A stretch of DNA of 24,246 bases from VAZQ01 sp050179645 (GCA_050179645.1 JBFXEX010000090.1:1-24246); one strand, 5' to 3'; shown: positions 7,515 through 14,835, counted from the stretch's first letter. The notes: a model not told the origin generated them from the letters alone. Numbers and translations: made by a program.

Positions 7515-8648
7515 TCACGCCGCGCTCTTCGGCGCGAAATTCGGGTGGACCACGGCGCCGTCGCGCGTCAGCGCGGTCGCCTTGACGATCTCGTCGTCCC
7601 AGTTGACCGAGAGCGCCTTCTCCTTCTTGTCCACCAGGATGTCGAGAAAAGTGACGAGGTTCTTGGCGTAGAGCGCCGACGCCGAGGCTGCGAGCCGGCC
7701 CGGCACGTTGAGATGGCCGACGATCTTCACGCCGTCGACGATTGCGACCTCGCCCGGCCGGGCGCCCTCGACATTGCCGCCGCGCTCGACCGCCAGGTCG
7801 ACGATCACCGAGCCGGGCCGCATCGACGCCACCATCTCCTGGGTGACCAGCCGCGGCGCCGGGCGGCCAGGAATGAGCGCCGTGGTGATGACGATGTCCT
7901 GCTTCTTGATGTGTTCGGCAACCAGCGCAGCCTGCTTGGCCTGGTACTCCTTCGACATTTCCTTGGCGTAGCCGCCGGCGGTCTCGGCCTGCTTGAACTC
8001 ATCGTCCTCGACCGCGATGAATTTGGCGCCGAGGCTCTGCACCTGCTCCTTGACGGCCGGGCGGACGTCGGTCGCAGTTACCACGCCGCCGAGGCGGCGG
8101 GCGGTGGCGATCGCCTGCAGGCCGGCAACGCCGACGCCCATGACGAAGACCTTCGCGGCCGGCACCGTGCCGGCCGCCGTCATCATCATCGGCAGGGCGC
8201 GGCCGTACTCGGCGCAGGCGTCGATTACGGCCCGGTAGCCGGCGAGGTTGGCCTGGCTCGACAACACGTCCATGGATTGCGCGCGGGTGATGCGCGGCAT
8301 CAGCTCCATGGCGAAGGCGGTGACCCCGGCGTCGGCCATCGCCTTGAGCGCGGCCTCGTTGCCGTACGGATCCATCAGGGCGAAGACCAGCGCGCCCTTC
8401 TTGTAGTGGGCGAGTTCGCCAGGGACCGGACGGCGGACCCGCAGCACCACATCGGCGCCCTTGACGGCGTCGTCGGATACTGTGGCGCCGGCCGAGACAT
8501 AGTCGGCGTCCGGAATACCGGATTTCACCCCGGCGCCCGGCTCGACCACCACCTCGGCGCCGAGCGCCGTCATTTTCTTCACGGTCTCCGGAGTCGCGGC
8601 GACCCGGTCCTCCACCAGATCGACTTCACGACCCACGGCAATGCGCAT
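7515..8648 (-). CDS. pntAA: NAD(P) transhydrogenase subunit alpha part 1 (NAD-binding)
   Basis: The soluble NAD(H)-binding component, 377 aa, full length, of the proton-translocating transhydrogenase. It begins with the alanine-dehydrogenase/PNT N-terminal fold (MRIAVGREVDLVEDRVAATPETVKK). The conserved RAQSMDVLSSQANLAGY stretch lies near residues 122-138. The Rossmann glycine motif is GVGVAGLQAIATARRLG (about residues 171-187), followed by the acidic TATDVRP. The C-terminal part carries PGRPAPRLVTQEMV and VDLAVERGGN. GGGAG precedes the ATG by about ten bases. It starts 36 bp after the COX subunit IV gene on the same strand, so it is probably the second gene of that transcription unit. Confidence 0.97.
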   Translation of the reverse strand: MRIAVGREVDLVEDRVAATPETVKKMTALGAEVVVEPGAGVKSGIPDADYVSAGATVSDDAVKGADVVLRVRRPVPGELAHYKKGALVFALMDPYGNEAALKAMADAGVTAFAMELMPRITRAQSMDVLSSQANLAGYRAVIDACAEYGRALPMMMTAAGTVPAAKVFVMGVGVAGLQAIATARRLGGVVTATDVRPAVKEQVQSLGAKFIAVEDDEFKQAETAGGYAKEMSKEYQAKQAALVAEHIKKQDIVITTALIPGRPAPRLVTQEMVASMRPGSVIVDLAVERGGNVEGARPGEVAIVDGVKIVGHLNVPGRLAASASALYAKNLVTFLDILVDKKEKALSVNWDDEIVKATALTRDGAVVHPNFAPKSAA

Positions 8649-8684
8649 TGACCCGTCTCCCGATCCCGACGCCGATGGAAGGTC

Positions 8685-8978
8685 TCAGCCCCCGGATGCG
8701 AGCAAAAGGGTGAAAAGGGCGATGCCCACCATGACCATGCTCGGGGTCCTCGCCCCGCTCATGAAGCCATGCACCGCCACGAGCGTAGCCACAACCAGGA
8801 TTCCGAAGGCGGCGAGCCAGTGATGCGCGACGGCGCCGATGGCCAGCGCGATCACGACGTTGATCACGTGGCAGGACAGGACCACGGTGAGATGGATGAA
8901 CCTGTCGTAGGTCGCGACATGAGCCGGAAGGTCGTTGCCCTCCGCGGTCGCGTATTCGACATGCCCGTGGTCGGCCAT
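8685..8978 (-). CDS. aa3-type cytochrome c oxidase subunit IV family protein
   Basis: A 97-aa membrane protein. The start at ATG 8978 is set by GGAGGGAG immediately upstream; the frame is open further 5' (to 9059) but that part is Pro/Arg-rich noise. Residues 15-58 fit the bacterial aa3 oxidase subunit IV domain: a short polar leader, HVATYDRFIHLTV, a transmembrane helix (VINVVIALAIGAVAHHW) and FGI. Two more hydrophobic segments follow (about 60-71 and 80-95), so it is longer than the minimal single-helix family members. The family associates with the catalytic core of aa3 oxidases; the other oxidase subunits are not in this window. It sits 36 bp upstream of pntAA. Confidence 0.85.
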   Translation of the reverse strand: MADHGHVEYATAEGNDLPAHVATYDRFIHLTVVLSCHVINVVIALAIGAVAHHWLAAFGILVVATLVAVHGFMSGARTPSMVMVGIALFTLLLASGG

Positions 8979-9179
8979 CTGCTCCCTCCAGTTTAGTCGT
9001 CGGTCCGGCGGGCAGGGGTTACCGCAATTGGCGCGCAAGGGCAACGGCAGCGGTGCCAAATCCGGCGGGAATCGCTGCGGTTTGACGCGCTGGAAGGAAG
9101 CGGACCGCGGCCGGAGGGGCGGCCCTGCCTGTTCTCACTTCGGTCCCGATACCCGCCAGGTCCGGGCCCCGCGGAGTCG

Positions 9180-9587
9180 TCACGCGTCGTGCGGCTTACT
9201 GCCCATCCACGGGTGCTCGGCGATGTCGAACACGGTGCCGTCCGGGCCCTTGAACTTGATCTCGAAGAAGCCTTTGCCGTGCCCCTTGTCCTTGCCCATG
9301 AAGCATTCGGCGCCGAGCGATTCCAACTCGGCGGTGGCCTTGTCGGCGTCGTCGACCAGGATGCCGAAGTGGTGCACGCCGGTGAAATCCATGCCCTTGC
9401 CGATCTGGTCGGTCTTGAATTTGAGCACCGCGATGTTGAGCGTGCCGTCGCTCAGGAAGTAGCCGGTGGCGAGCGGGCTGTCCGGACTGGTCTGCCCGAC
9501 CTGCTCGAAGCCGAACGCGTTTTTGTAGAACTCGGCCGTGGCCTTGGGGTCGTTGGTCGCAATCGCGATATGCCGCAGCTTGTGCAT
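9180..9587 (-). CDS. VOC (glyoxalase/bleomycin resistance) family protein
   Basis: A 135-aa single-module VOC protein with two beta-alpha-beta-beta-beta halves. ATG 9587 is chosen because GGGAGGCACC lies just upstream; the frame extends upstream to 9671 without a credible start. The first half opens with HKLRHIAIATND and AEFYKNAFGFEQ. The second half opens with GVHHFGILVDD and ends DGTVFDIAEH. Candidate metal ligands are His6 and His72; the position that usually holds the final Glu is Asp121, with Glu124 nearby, so metal binding is plausible but not standard. Substrates in this superfamily range from methylglyoxal adducts to aromatic diols and cannot be predicted here. It lies downstream of the ABC1 gene across a 109-bp gap with short direct repeats. 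Confidence 0.85.
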   Translation of the reverse strand: MHKLRHIAIATNDPKATAEFYKNAFGFEQVGQTSPDSPLATGYFLSDGTLNIAVLKFKTDQIGKGMDFTGVHHFGILVDDADKATAELESLGAECFMGKDKGHGKGFFEIKFKGPDGTVFDIAEHPWMGSKPHDA

Positions 9588-9612
9588 GGTGCCTCCCTGT
9601 TTTCCCTGGCGT

Positions 9613-9638
9613 TGCGCCGGTGCGAACTGCGCCGGTGC
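9613..9638. repeat. Tandem 11-bp direct repeat upstream of the VOC gene
   Basis: TGCGCCGGTGC occurs twice, at 9613-9623 and 9628-9638, exactly 15 bp apart. An inverted relative (GCGCACCGGC) lies at about 9666-9675. The sites are in the gap between the ABC1 stop and the VOC start, 26-89 bases before the VOC ATG. They could be binding sites for a regulator, but the sequence is short and GC-rich, so chance is possible. Confidence 0.35.
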
Positions 9639-9696
9639 AGCGTTGTCACCGTAGATTATGCCCCAGCGCACCGGCAGGAAACAGGGCCGGGCGCCG

Positions 9697-11079
9697 TCAG
9701 GCCTCGTCCTCGTCGAGCCCGGCTGCGGCCAACGCGGCAGTCTGCCGTTTCGTGACTTGCTTGATCGAGAAATCGCCGATCGCCTCGTCGAACAGCTTGT
9801 GGAAGTTGAGTTCGGCGCCGAGATGCAGGAACACCGCGCCGAGCCCGATGGCGGCGCGGTCCATGAACACGAACTCGCGCGGCACCGTGACCGGGCCTCG
9901 CTGCTTCAGCGCCTGATGCACCTGGAACGCTTCGCGCCGGCCGTATTCTCCCGGCTTGACGCCGTCCGCCAGCGTGCGCACGCGGTCGTCGAGCAGCGGC
10001 CCGTAGATGAAGCGCGCCCAGATGTTGAGGGTGTCGATCAGTTCGCGCGAGAGCCGCTTGAACCCCCACGTCTCGTAGGCGTGTACCACCAGATCGTGGT
10101 CGCCGGTGCGCAGGCCGTTGTAGAGGTCGACCACGCCGCCGACGAATTTCGGCGGGAAGATGCGGATGCAGCCGTAGTCGAGCAGGTTGATGCCGGCGGG
10201 CTTGCGGCGGCTGCCGCTGCCTTCGGCGAACACGCTGTAATTGCCGAGATGCGGATCGCCGTGGATCACGCCGAAGCGGCTGAAGCTCCACCACCAGGCG
10301 GTGAACATCGCCTTGCCGATGCGGTTCCTCGTGGCGAGGTCATCGCCCTTGTGGTCGAGCAGGCGGCGGCCCTCGAGCCAGTCGAGGGTTAGCAGCCGTC
10401 CGGTCGACAGCTCGGGCCACACCTGCGGCACGCGGATGGTGTCGATGCCGTCGAGCATCGCGCGGTAGAGCGCGACGTGCTTGGCTTCGCGCCGGTAGTC
10501 GAGTTCCTCGCGGATGCGCGCGCCGATCTCCTTGCCGATCTCGGTGGTGTCGATCACTGGGTCCATGCGGCGGTGGATGGCGAAGATGAACTTGAGCTGC
10601 TGCAGGTCGGCTTCGACCGCCGACTGCATGTCGGGGTATTGCAGCTTGCAGGCAAGCTCAGCGCCGTCATGGGAGCGCGCGCGATGCACCTGCCCGAGCG
10701 AGGCGGCCGCGGCGGGATGATGCTCGAAGCTCGCGAACTTGTCCTGCCAGTTGGGCCCGAGCTCCGCCGCCATTCGCCGCTTGACGAAGGCCCAGCCCAT
10801 CGGCGGCGCCTGGCTCTGCAGCTTCATCAGTTCGGTGGCGTATTCGGCGGGCAGCGCATCCGGGATGGTGGCCATGAGCTGCGCCACCTTCATGATTGGG
10901 CCCTTGAGACCGCCGAGCGCGGCCGCGAGTTCCATCGCGTTCTTGCCGCGGTCGAGACCGAGGCCGAACAGCCGCGAGCCGGCGATGCGCGCCGCCACGC
11001 CGCCGACGTTGGCGCCGACGCGCGCATAGCGCGCCGCGCGGGCGGAGAACCGGTTGGCTTCGCGGTCGGTGGGGCTCAT
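9697..11079 (-). CDS. ABC1/AarF/UbiB family atypical kinase
   Basis: A 460-aa protein-kinase-like (ADCK/UbiB) protein. ATG 11079 is chosen because the longer frame (to 11172) would overlap the Doc toxin gene. Motifs in order: the N-terminal KxGQ-type motif appears as KVAQ (64-67); the Ala-rich nucleotide loop is AAAASLGQ (123-130); the ATP-binding lysine is Lys145 (CKLQYPD); the ExxD pair is in EELDYRREA (191-199); the catalytic loop is HGDPHLGN (273-280); and the metal-binding DYG is at Asp301. All are consistent with an active atypical ATPase/kinase. The two C-terminal membrane helices of true UbiB are not apparent, so a soluble or peripheral relative is more likely; a ubiquinone role is possible but not shown. 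It starts 19 bp after the doc stop codon. Confidence 0.92.
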   Translation of the reverse strand: MSPTDREANRFSARAARYARVGANVGGVAARIAGSRLFGLGLDRGKNAMELAAALGGLKGPIMKVAQLMATIPDALPAEYATELMKLQSQAPPMGWAFVKRRMAAELGPNWQDKFASFEHHPAAAASLGQVHRARSHDGAELACKLQYPDMQSAVEADLQQLKFIFAIHRRMDPVIDTTEIGKEIGARIREELDYRREAKHVALYRAMLDGIDTIRVPQVWPELSTGRLLTLDWLEGRRLLDHKGDDLATRNRIGKAMFTAWWWSFSRFGVIHGDPHLGNYSVFAEGSGSRRKPAGINLLDYGCIRIFPPKFVGGVVDLYNGLRTGDHDLVVHAYETWGFKRLSRELIDTLNIWARFIYGPLLDDRVRTLADGVKPGEYGRREAFQVHQALKQRGPVTVPREFVFMDRAAIGLGAVFLHLGAELNFHKLFDEAIGDFSIKQVTKRQTAALAAAGLDEDEA

Positions 11080-11098
11080 GGAATGAAGATAGGCATGT

Positions 11099-11485
11099 TT
11101 ATGCCGCTGGCCAATTGTCGCGCATCCAGCGTGCGAGGCTTTCCTCGCTGACCTCCCCTGCGGCGACGCCAAGTATCATGGCAGTTGCCTGTTCGGGTGG
11201 AACATCGAAATCAATTCCATTTAGACCCAGGAAGACGATGACCGACGCGAAAGCCGCTCGTTTGTTCCCGTCGACGAATGGATGGTTGCGCGCGAGGCCG
11301 AAGGCATAGGCGGCGGCCAGTGCGGCGAGATCGGTCTCGCCGTACGAAAACTTGTTGAGAGGGCGCCCCAGCGCGGATTCCAGCATTCCCATGTCACGGA
11401 TGCCATCAGCGCCGCCGAAGAGCGCGAGTTGTTCGGCGTGCACATCAAGAATGATGTTGTTGTCGAGCCATTCCGGCTCGCTCAT
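11099..11485 (-). CDS. doc: Doc-type (death-on-curing, Fic fold) toxin
   Basis: A 128-aa toxin of the Doc branch of the Fic family. The active-site signature HPFVDGNKR is complete at residues 68-76: His68 is the catalytic base and Asn74/Lys75/Arg76 bind phosphates. Upstream elements typical of Doc are DNNIILDVHAEQLALFGG and DMGMLESALGRP. Known Doc proteins phosphorylate elongation factor Tu and halt translation; that activity is assumed from the family. The start overlaps the antitoxin stop in an ATGA, which gives translational coupling. The frame is intact with all key residues, so it is probably functional. The ABC1 gene follows after only 19 bp and might be read through from this unit. Confidence 0.93.
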   Translation of the reverse strand: MSEPEWLDNNIILDVHAEQLALFGGADGIRDMGMLESALGRPLNKFSYGETDLAALAAAYAFGLARNHPFVDGNKRAAFASVIVFLGLNGIDFDVPPEQATAMILGVAAGEVSEESLARWMRDNWPAA

Positions 11486-11742
11486 TTGGCAAGCGCTTTG
11501 TAGGTGTCGGCGTATTTTCGAAACGAGCGGCGCGCGATCTCCATCGCTTTGGCATGCTTCGGATCGTAGGGGCTGAGCTTGATCCCGCGCTCAGTCTGCT
11601 CCACGACGTGAAGCTTATCGCCCTCCCTCAGCTTCAACCGTGCGAGCAATTCCTTCGGGAAAATCAGGCCGACCGAATTGCCGATCTTCTTGATCTGCAG
11701 GAGGTAGCCTTCAATCTCCAAATCGCGAACGGTTTCATTCAT
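11482..11742 (-). CDS. AbrB/MazE/SpoVT-domain antitoxin
   Basis: An 86-aa swapped-hairpin AbrB-type DNA-binding antitoxin, first gene of the pair with doc. The N-terminal two thirds show the fold: IKKIGNSVGLIFPKELLARL followed by REGDKLHVVEQTERGIKLSPYD. The C-terminal helix (HAKAMEIARRSFRKYADTYKALAK) is the usual toxin-wrapping part. GGAG lies about eight bases before the ATG. The stop overlaps the doc start (ATGA). The promoter and a perfect palindrome immediately upstream indicate autorepression by the antitoxin or the complex, as is normal for such modules. Confidence 0.92.
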   Translation of the reverse strand: MNETVRDLEIEGYLLQIKKIGNSVGLIFPKELLARLKLREGDKLHVVEQTERGIKLSPYDPKHAKAMEIARRSFRKYADTYKALAK

Positions 11743-11758
11743 GGTACACGCTCCAAGC

Positions 11759-11777
11759 GTTATACAAATTGTATAAC
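11759..11777. promoter_or_regulatory. Predicted autoregulatory operator of the AbrB-Doc operon
   Basis: A perfect 19-bp palindrome with 9-bp arms (GTTATACAA and TTGTATAAC) around a single central A. It starts 17 bp upstream of the antitoxin ATG and covers the predicted -10 box. A lone half-site GTTATAC is present at 11804-11810. AbrB-type antitoxins bind palindromes of this size. That the antitoxin binds here is inference from position. Confidence 0.8.
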
Positions 11778-11798
11778 ACCGGTCGAGGCTCCGTTCAA
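11770..11798 (-). promoter_or_regulatory. Sigma-70-type promoter of the AbrB-Doc operon
   Basis: On the minus strand TTGAAC (plus-strand 11793-11798) is followed after exactly 17 bp by TATACA (11770-11775), close to the -35/-10 consensus. The -10 box lies within the palindrome, so a bound repressor would occlude polymerase. The predicted leader to the antitoxin ATG is about 20 bases. Confidence 0.7.
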
Positions 11799-11841
11799 CA
11801 TCTGTTATACGACCTTAATGCGCTGTATTTGTTTGGAAATC

Positions 11842-13713
11842 TTACTCCAGCCGCTCCAGCTCCACGATCATCCGCTCGATCACGCCGAGCCCGCCCTGCC
11901 AGAACGTCGGGTCGCGGGCGTCGAGCCCGAACGGCTTGAGCAGTTCGGAGTGGTGCTTGGTACCGCCCGCCGACAGCATCGCCAAGTAGCGCTCGGCAAA
12001 GCCGTCGGCCGAATGCTCGTAGACCGCATAGAGCGAGTTCACCAGGCAGTCGCCGAACGCATAGGCGTAGACGTAGAACGGCGAGTGTACGAAGTGCGGG
12101 ATGTAGGCCCAGAACGTCTCGTAGCCGGGCTTGAGCTCGATCGCCGGCCCGAGGCTCTCGCCCTGCACGCCCATCCACAGTTCGCTGATCTTGTCGGCGG
12201 TCAGTTCCCCGTTTCTGCGCTCAAGATGCAGCTTGCGCTCGAATGAGTAGAACGCGATCTGCCGCACCACCGTGTTGATCATGTCCTCGACCTTGGCGGC
12301 GAGCATAGCCTTGCGCTGCTTCTCGTCGACATTGGCGAGAAGCTTTCTGAAGGTCAGCATCTCGCCGAACACGCTCGCGGTCTCGGCCAAGGTCAGCGGC
12401 GTCGGCGCCATCAGCGCGCCGTTTGGCGCCGCCAGCACCTGGTGCACGCCGTGGCCGAGTTCATGCGCGAGTGTCATCACGTCGCGCGGTTTGCCCTGAT
12501 AGTTGAGCAACACGTAGGGATGTGCGGACGGGACCGTCGGATGCGCGAACGCGCCCGGCGCCTTGCCGGGTCGCACCGGCGCGTCGATCCAGCGGTCCTT
12601 GAAGAAGCGCTCGGCGATCGCCGCCATCTCGGGCGAGAACGCGCCATAGGCGGTGAGCACGGTGGCCTGCGCGTCCGTCCACGGAATGGTACGGGTCGCG
12701 ACCTTGGGCAGCGGCGCGTTGCGGTCCCAGTGCGGCAGCCGCTTCTTGCCGAACCATTTGGCCTTCAGCGCGTAGTAGCGGTGCGACAGCCGCGGGTAGG
12801 CGGCCTGGACGGCGGCGACCAGCGCATCCACCACTTCGGGCTCGACGCGGTTCGACAGGTGACGCGCAGCCGCCACGTCATCGAAGCCGCGCCAGCGGTC
12901 GGAAATCTCCTTGTCCTTGGCGAGCGTGTTGGTGATCAGCGAAAAAGTGCGCAGGTGCTGCTTGAAGGTCTTGGCCAGCGCCTCGGCCGCGGCCTTGCGG
13001 GTTTCGGCCTTCGGGTCCTGCATCAGGTTGAGCGTGGGCTCGATCGCCAGCTCCTTGCCCTTCACCTTGAAGCGCAGTCCCGCGATGGTCTCGTCGAACA
13101 GCCGGTTCCAGGCCGAATAGGTCGTCACCGACTTCTCGTGGAACAGCTCTTCGACGCGGTCTTCGAGCTGGTATGGCTTCTCCTTGCGGATATCCTCAAT
13201 CCAGGGCCGGTAATGGCCGAGCGCGGGGTCCGCCATCGCGGCTTCGAGCTTGCCGTCGTCGAGCCGGTTGAGCTCAAGCTGAAAGAACAGCAGATGGGTC
13301 GACGCCGCGGTGAGGCGCTCCTGCACGTCGCCGTAGAACTTCGCCCGCGCCGGATCGATGGTGTTGCCGGCGTGAACGAGCCCGGCAAACGAGCCGATCC
13401 GGCCGAACAGATCGTCGAGCGCCTCGTAGCGCTTCACCGCCTCGGCCAGCGCTGCGCCGCCGTCCGCCCGGTCTACCAACTCGGCAAGCTTGCCTTTGTA
13501 CGCCTGCTCGAAGGCGAGACTGTCGGCGTCGGCGCGATCGAGATCGCGTTTGACGGCGGGATCGTCGATCCCGGCATAGAGGTCAGTTAAATTCCATTCC
13601 GGCAGCTTGCCGATACCGCCGCCTGCAGCCGCTTTCGCCGACGACTTGGCGGCGGGCTTCGTGGCGACCTTGGCGGGTTTCTTGACGGTGGCACGCTTGG
13701 CGGCTGCGGGCAT
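11842..13713 (-). CDS. pepF: Oligoendopeptidase F (M3 family zinc metallopeptidase)
   Basis: A cytoplasmic zinc peptidase of 623 aa that cuts oligopeptides. The zinc site is HELGH at residues 417-421, with the third ligand Glu444 in LAETASVFGE. The C-terminal thimet-like segment (FYVYAYAFGDCLVNSLYAVYE) and the ending PTFWQGGLGVIERMIVELERL are typical of the alphaproteobacterial PepF group. Residues 1-33 are an Ala/Lys/Pro-rich extension before the conserved LPEWNLTDLY start of the fold; it is not a signal peptide. No clear Shine-Dalgarno precedes the ATG. The AbrB-Doc operon begins about 100 bp downstream on the same strand. Confidence 0.95.
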   Translation of the reverse strand: MPAAAKRATVKKPAKVATKPAAKSSAKAAAGGGIGKLPEWNLTDLYAGIDDPAVKRDLDRADADSLAFEQAYKGKLAELVDRADGGAALAEAVKRYEALDDLFGRIGSFAGLVHAGNTIDPARAKFYGDVQERLTAASTHLLFFQLELNRLDDGKLEAAMADPALGHYRPWIEDIRKEKPYQLEDRVEELFHEKSVTTYSAWNRLFDETIAGLRFKVKGKELAIEPTLNLMQDPKAETRKAAAEALAKTFKQHLRTFSLITNTLAKDKEISDRWRGFDDVAAARHLSNRVEPEVVDALVAAVQAAYPRLSHRYYALKAKWFGKKRLPHWDRNAPLPKVATRTIPWTDAQATVLTAYGAFSPEMAAIAERFFKDRWIDAPVRPGKAPGAFAHPTVPSAHPYVLLNYQGKPRDVMTLAHELGHGVHQVLAAPNGALMAPTPLTLAETASVFGEMLTFRKLLANVDEKQRKAMLAAKVEDMINTVVRQIAFYSFERKLHLERRNGELTADKISELWMGVQGESLGPAIELKPGYETFWAYIPHFVHSPFYVYAYAFGDCLVNSLYAVYEHSADGFAERYLAMLSAGGTKHHSELLKPFGLDARDPTFWQGGLGVIERMIVELERLE

Positions 13714-13902
13714 GATGTGACCGATGTCGTTGCAGATTTTGCCATATCCGGCGAAGAACTTGAGATAGGTGCGCGGTGTGACGGTGGCAAGCGGAATAGG
13801 AGGTCAGACAAGACCGCCGCACGGTGTCGGTGCGGCTGAGTCGGAGCATCCGCTATCCGCCATCCATTCCGATCTGCCCTGGCAGGTCATTAGGGAGTGC
13901 AG

Positions 13903-13982
13903 GTCATTCGTGAGCGCAGCGGAGCCATCCAGATCGCAATTGCTTCGTCTGCCCCCAGTTTGGGGGCTCCTCGCAATGACGG
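13903..13982. repeat. Palindromic intergenic repeat, type C (GTCATT...AATGAC)
   Basis: About 80 bp that start with GTCATTCGTGAGCGCAGC and end with GGGGGCTCCTCGCAATGACGG. The ends are complementary in the manner of the Rhizobiales repeat usually seen as GTCATTGCGAGGAGC with GAAGCAATCC. The left half has diverged (GTCATTCG instead of GTCATTGCG). In the centre is a perfect hairpin GCCCCCA-gtt-TGGGGGC (13951-13957/13961-13967). A separate 10-bp direct repeat GCAGGTCATT occurs at 13882-13891 and 13899-13908, at the left boundary. The element lies between pepF and the XRE operon; nothing else is visible in 13714-14007. Confidence 0.75.
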
Positions 13983-14007
13983 CTCTCAACGCCTCAACAT
14001 TGTCGCC

Positions 14008-14457
14008 CTACGCCATCGCGGCGAGCTGCGGCGCGATGTGCGTCAGCATCTCTTCGCCCTCGACCAGGAGCGGCTCCACCTTTTCCTCGAAGAATCCGCG
14101 GATGCAACAACACAGGACCGTCGCGCGCGCGACGAGAGCGGCGCGCTTGCGATGGAGGACCTTGCGCACCTTCTGCGTCAGCGCATCCATGCAGGCGTTG
14201 GCGAACAGGACGTTCCCGCAGCCGTCTTCGAGCACGTAGAGCCGGCCAAGGCGCGAAATGCAAAGCACGCAATCATGCTCCGGCGCCGGACCAAGCAGGT
14301 AGAACTGCGGGTCGCCGACTTCGGTCGTGCCAGTTTCGAGCCCACTCGCTTCGCCCGCGGCAATCGAAGCGCTGCAGGCGCCCATGATTTCATTCCTTTC
14401 GGCCGTCTGCCAGCCGCGCGGATATCCACCAGACTTCGGAAATTCGACAATCGTCAT
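14008..14457 (-). CDS. Conserved hypothetical cysteine-rich protein coupled to an XRE regulator
   Basis: A 149-aa soluble protein of unknown function. ATG 14457 is chosen because it overlaps the stop of the preceding XRE gene in an ATGA. The apparent core is DPQFYLLGPAPEHDCVLCIS followed by RLGRLYVLEDGCGNVLF, a beta-rich stretch. A helical C-terminal half follows, with a CCC run (VLCCCIRGFFEEK) and an acidic end. It has about eight cysteines; HDCVLC resembles half of a metal or redox site but no complete motif can be claimed. I recall similar uncharacterised proteins next to XRE genes in Bradyrhizobium-like genomes. No catalytic signature is evident. The unit could be a regulator with its ligand or partner protein; toxin-antitoxin function is only speculation. 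Confidence 0.75.
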   Translation of the reverse strand: MTIVEFPKSGGYPRGWQTAERNEIMGACSASIAAGEASGLETGTTEVGDPQFYLLGPAPEHDCVLCISRLGRLYVLEDGCGNVLFANACMDALTQKVRKVLHRKRAALVARATVLCCCIRGFFEEKVEPLLVEGEEMLTHIAPQLAAMA

Positions 14458-14747
14458 CGTTTCACCTCGAACAGAAGTCTGTGCATTTCGGGTTCGTAGT
14501 ACATCAGCAGGGCCCGTGCGAACTCGGATGGATCGATGCCCAGCGCACTTGCCCATGCCTCCATGCTCTCCGTGGGGACCCGGCCGTAGCCGTTCTCGAC
14601 CTGAGAAATGAACGTGTAGTACTTAAAGCCCAATTGTTGAGCGAGTTCGATCTGCGACAAACCGGCACGCCCTCTGAGTTCTTTCAGCCACGTGCCGGCC
14701 TTCTTGCGCAGCAGCTTGGCCTGGCCGTCTGCCTTGGCAATCTTCAT
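14454..14747 (-). CDS. XRE-family helix-turn-helix transcriptional regulator
   Basis: A 97-aa regulator. The HTH domain spans about residues 18-73: LKELRGRAGLSQIELAQQLG (helices 1-2), then FKYYTFISQVENGYGRVP (recognition helix and turn) and MEAWASALGIDPSEFARALL. A basic leader (MKIAKADGQAKLLRKK) and a short tail (YYEPEMHRLLFEVKR) complete it; there is no separate effector domain. The ATGA overlap with the next gene shows translational coupling. AGGGGCAGGAG precedes the ATG closely. The upstream 163 bp is a divergent promoter region shared with the small membrane protein gene. The recognition helix FKYYTFISQVENG is close to the canonical pattern, so DNA binding is confident; its target is probably its own promoter. 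Confidence 0.9.
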   Translation of the reverse strand: MKIAKADGQAKLLRKKAGTWLKELRGRAGLSQIELAQQLGFKYYTFISQVENGYGRVPTESMEAWASALGIDPSEFARALLMYYEPEMHRLLFEVKR

Positions 14748-14796
14748 TGCTCCTGCCCCTCCAACGGGCAGTCTTTTTTCTTGCCGCGACGTTTCA

Positions 14797-14835
14797 AAGT
14801 CACTAAACTATTGGTTCTTAAACTCGATGTGACTT
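14797..14835. promoter_or_regulatory. Inverted repeat in the divergent XRE / membrane-protein intergenic region
   Basis: AAGTCAC (14797-14803) and GTGACTT (14829-14835) form a perfect 7-bp inverted repeat 25 bp apart, about 50-90 bp upstream of the XRE start. The interval between them is the most AT-rich part of the region. It is a candidate operator for the XRE regulator, but the arms are short and widely spaced, so chance is not excluded. No convincing -35/-10 pair was found on either strand. Confidence 0.3.
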
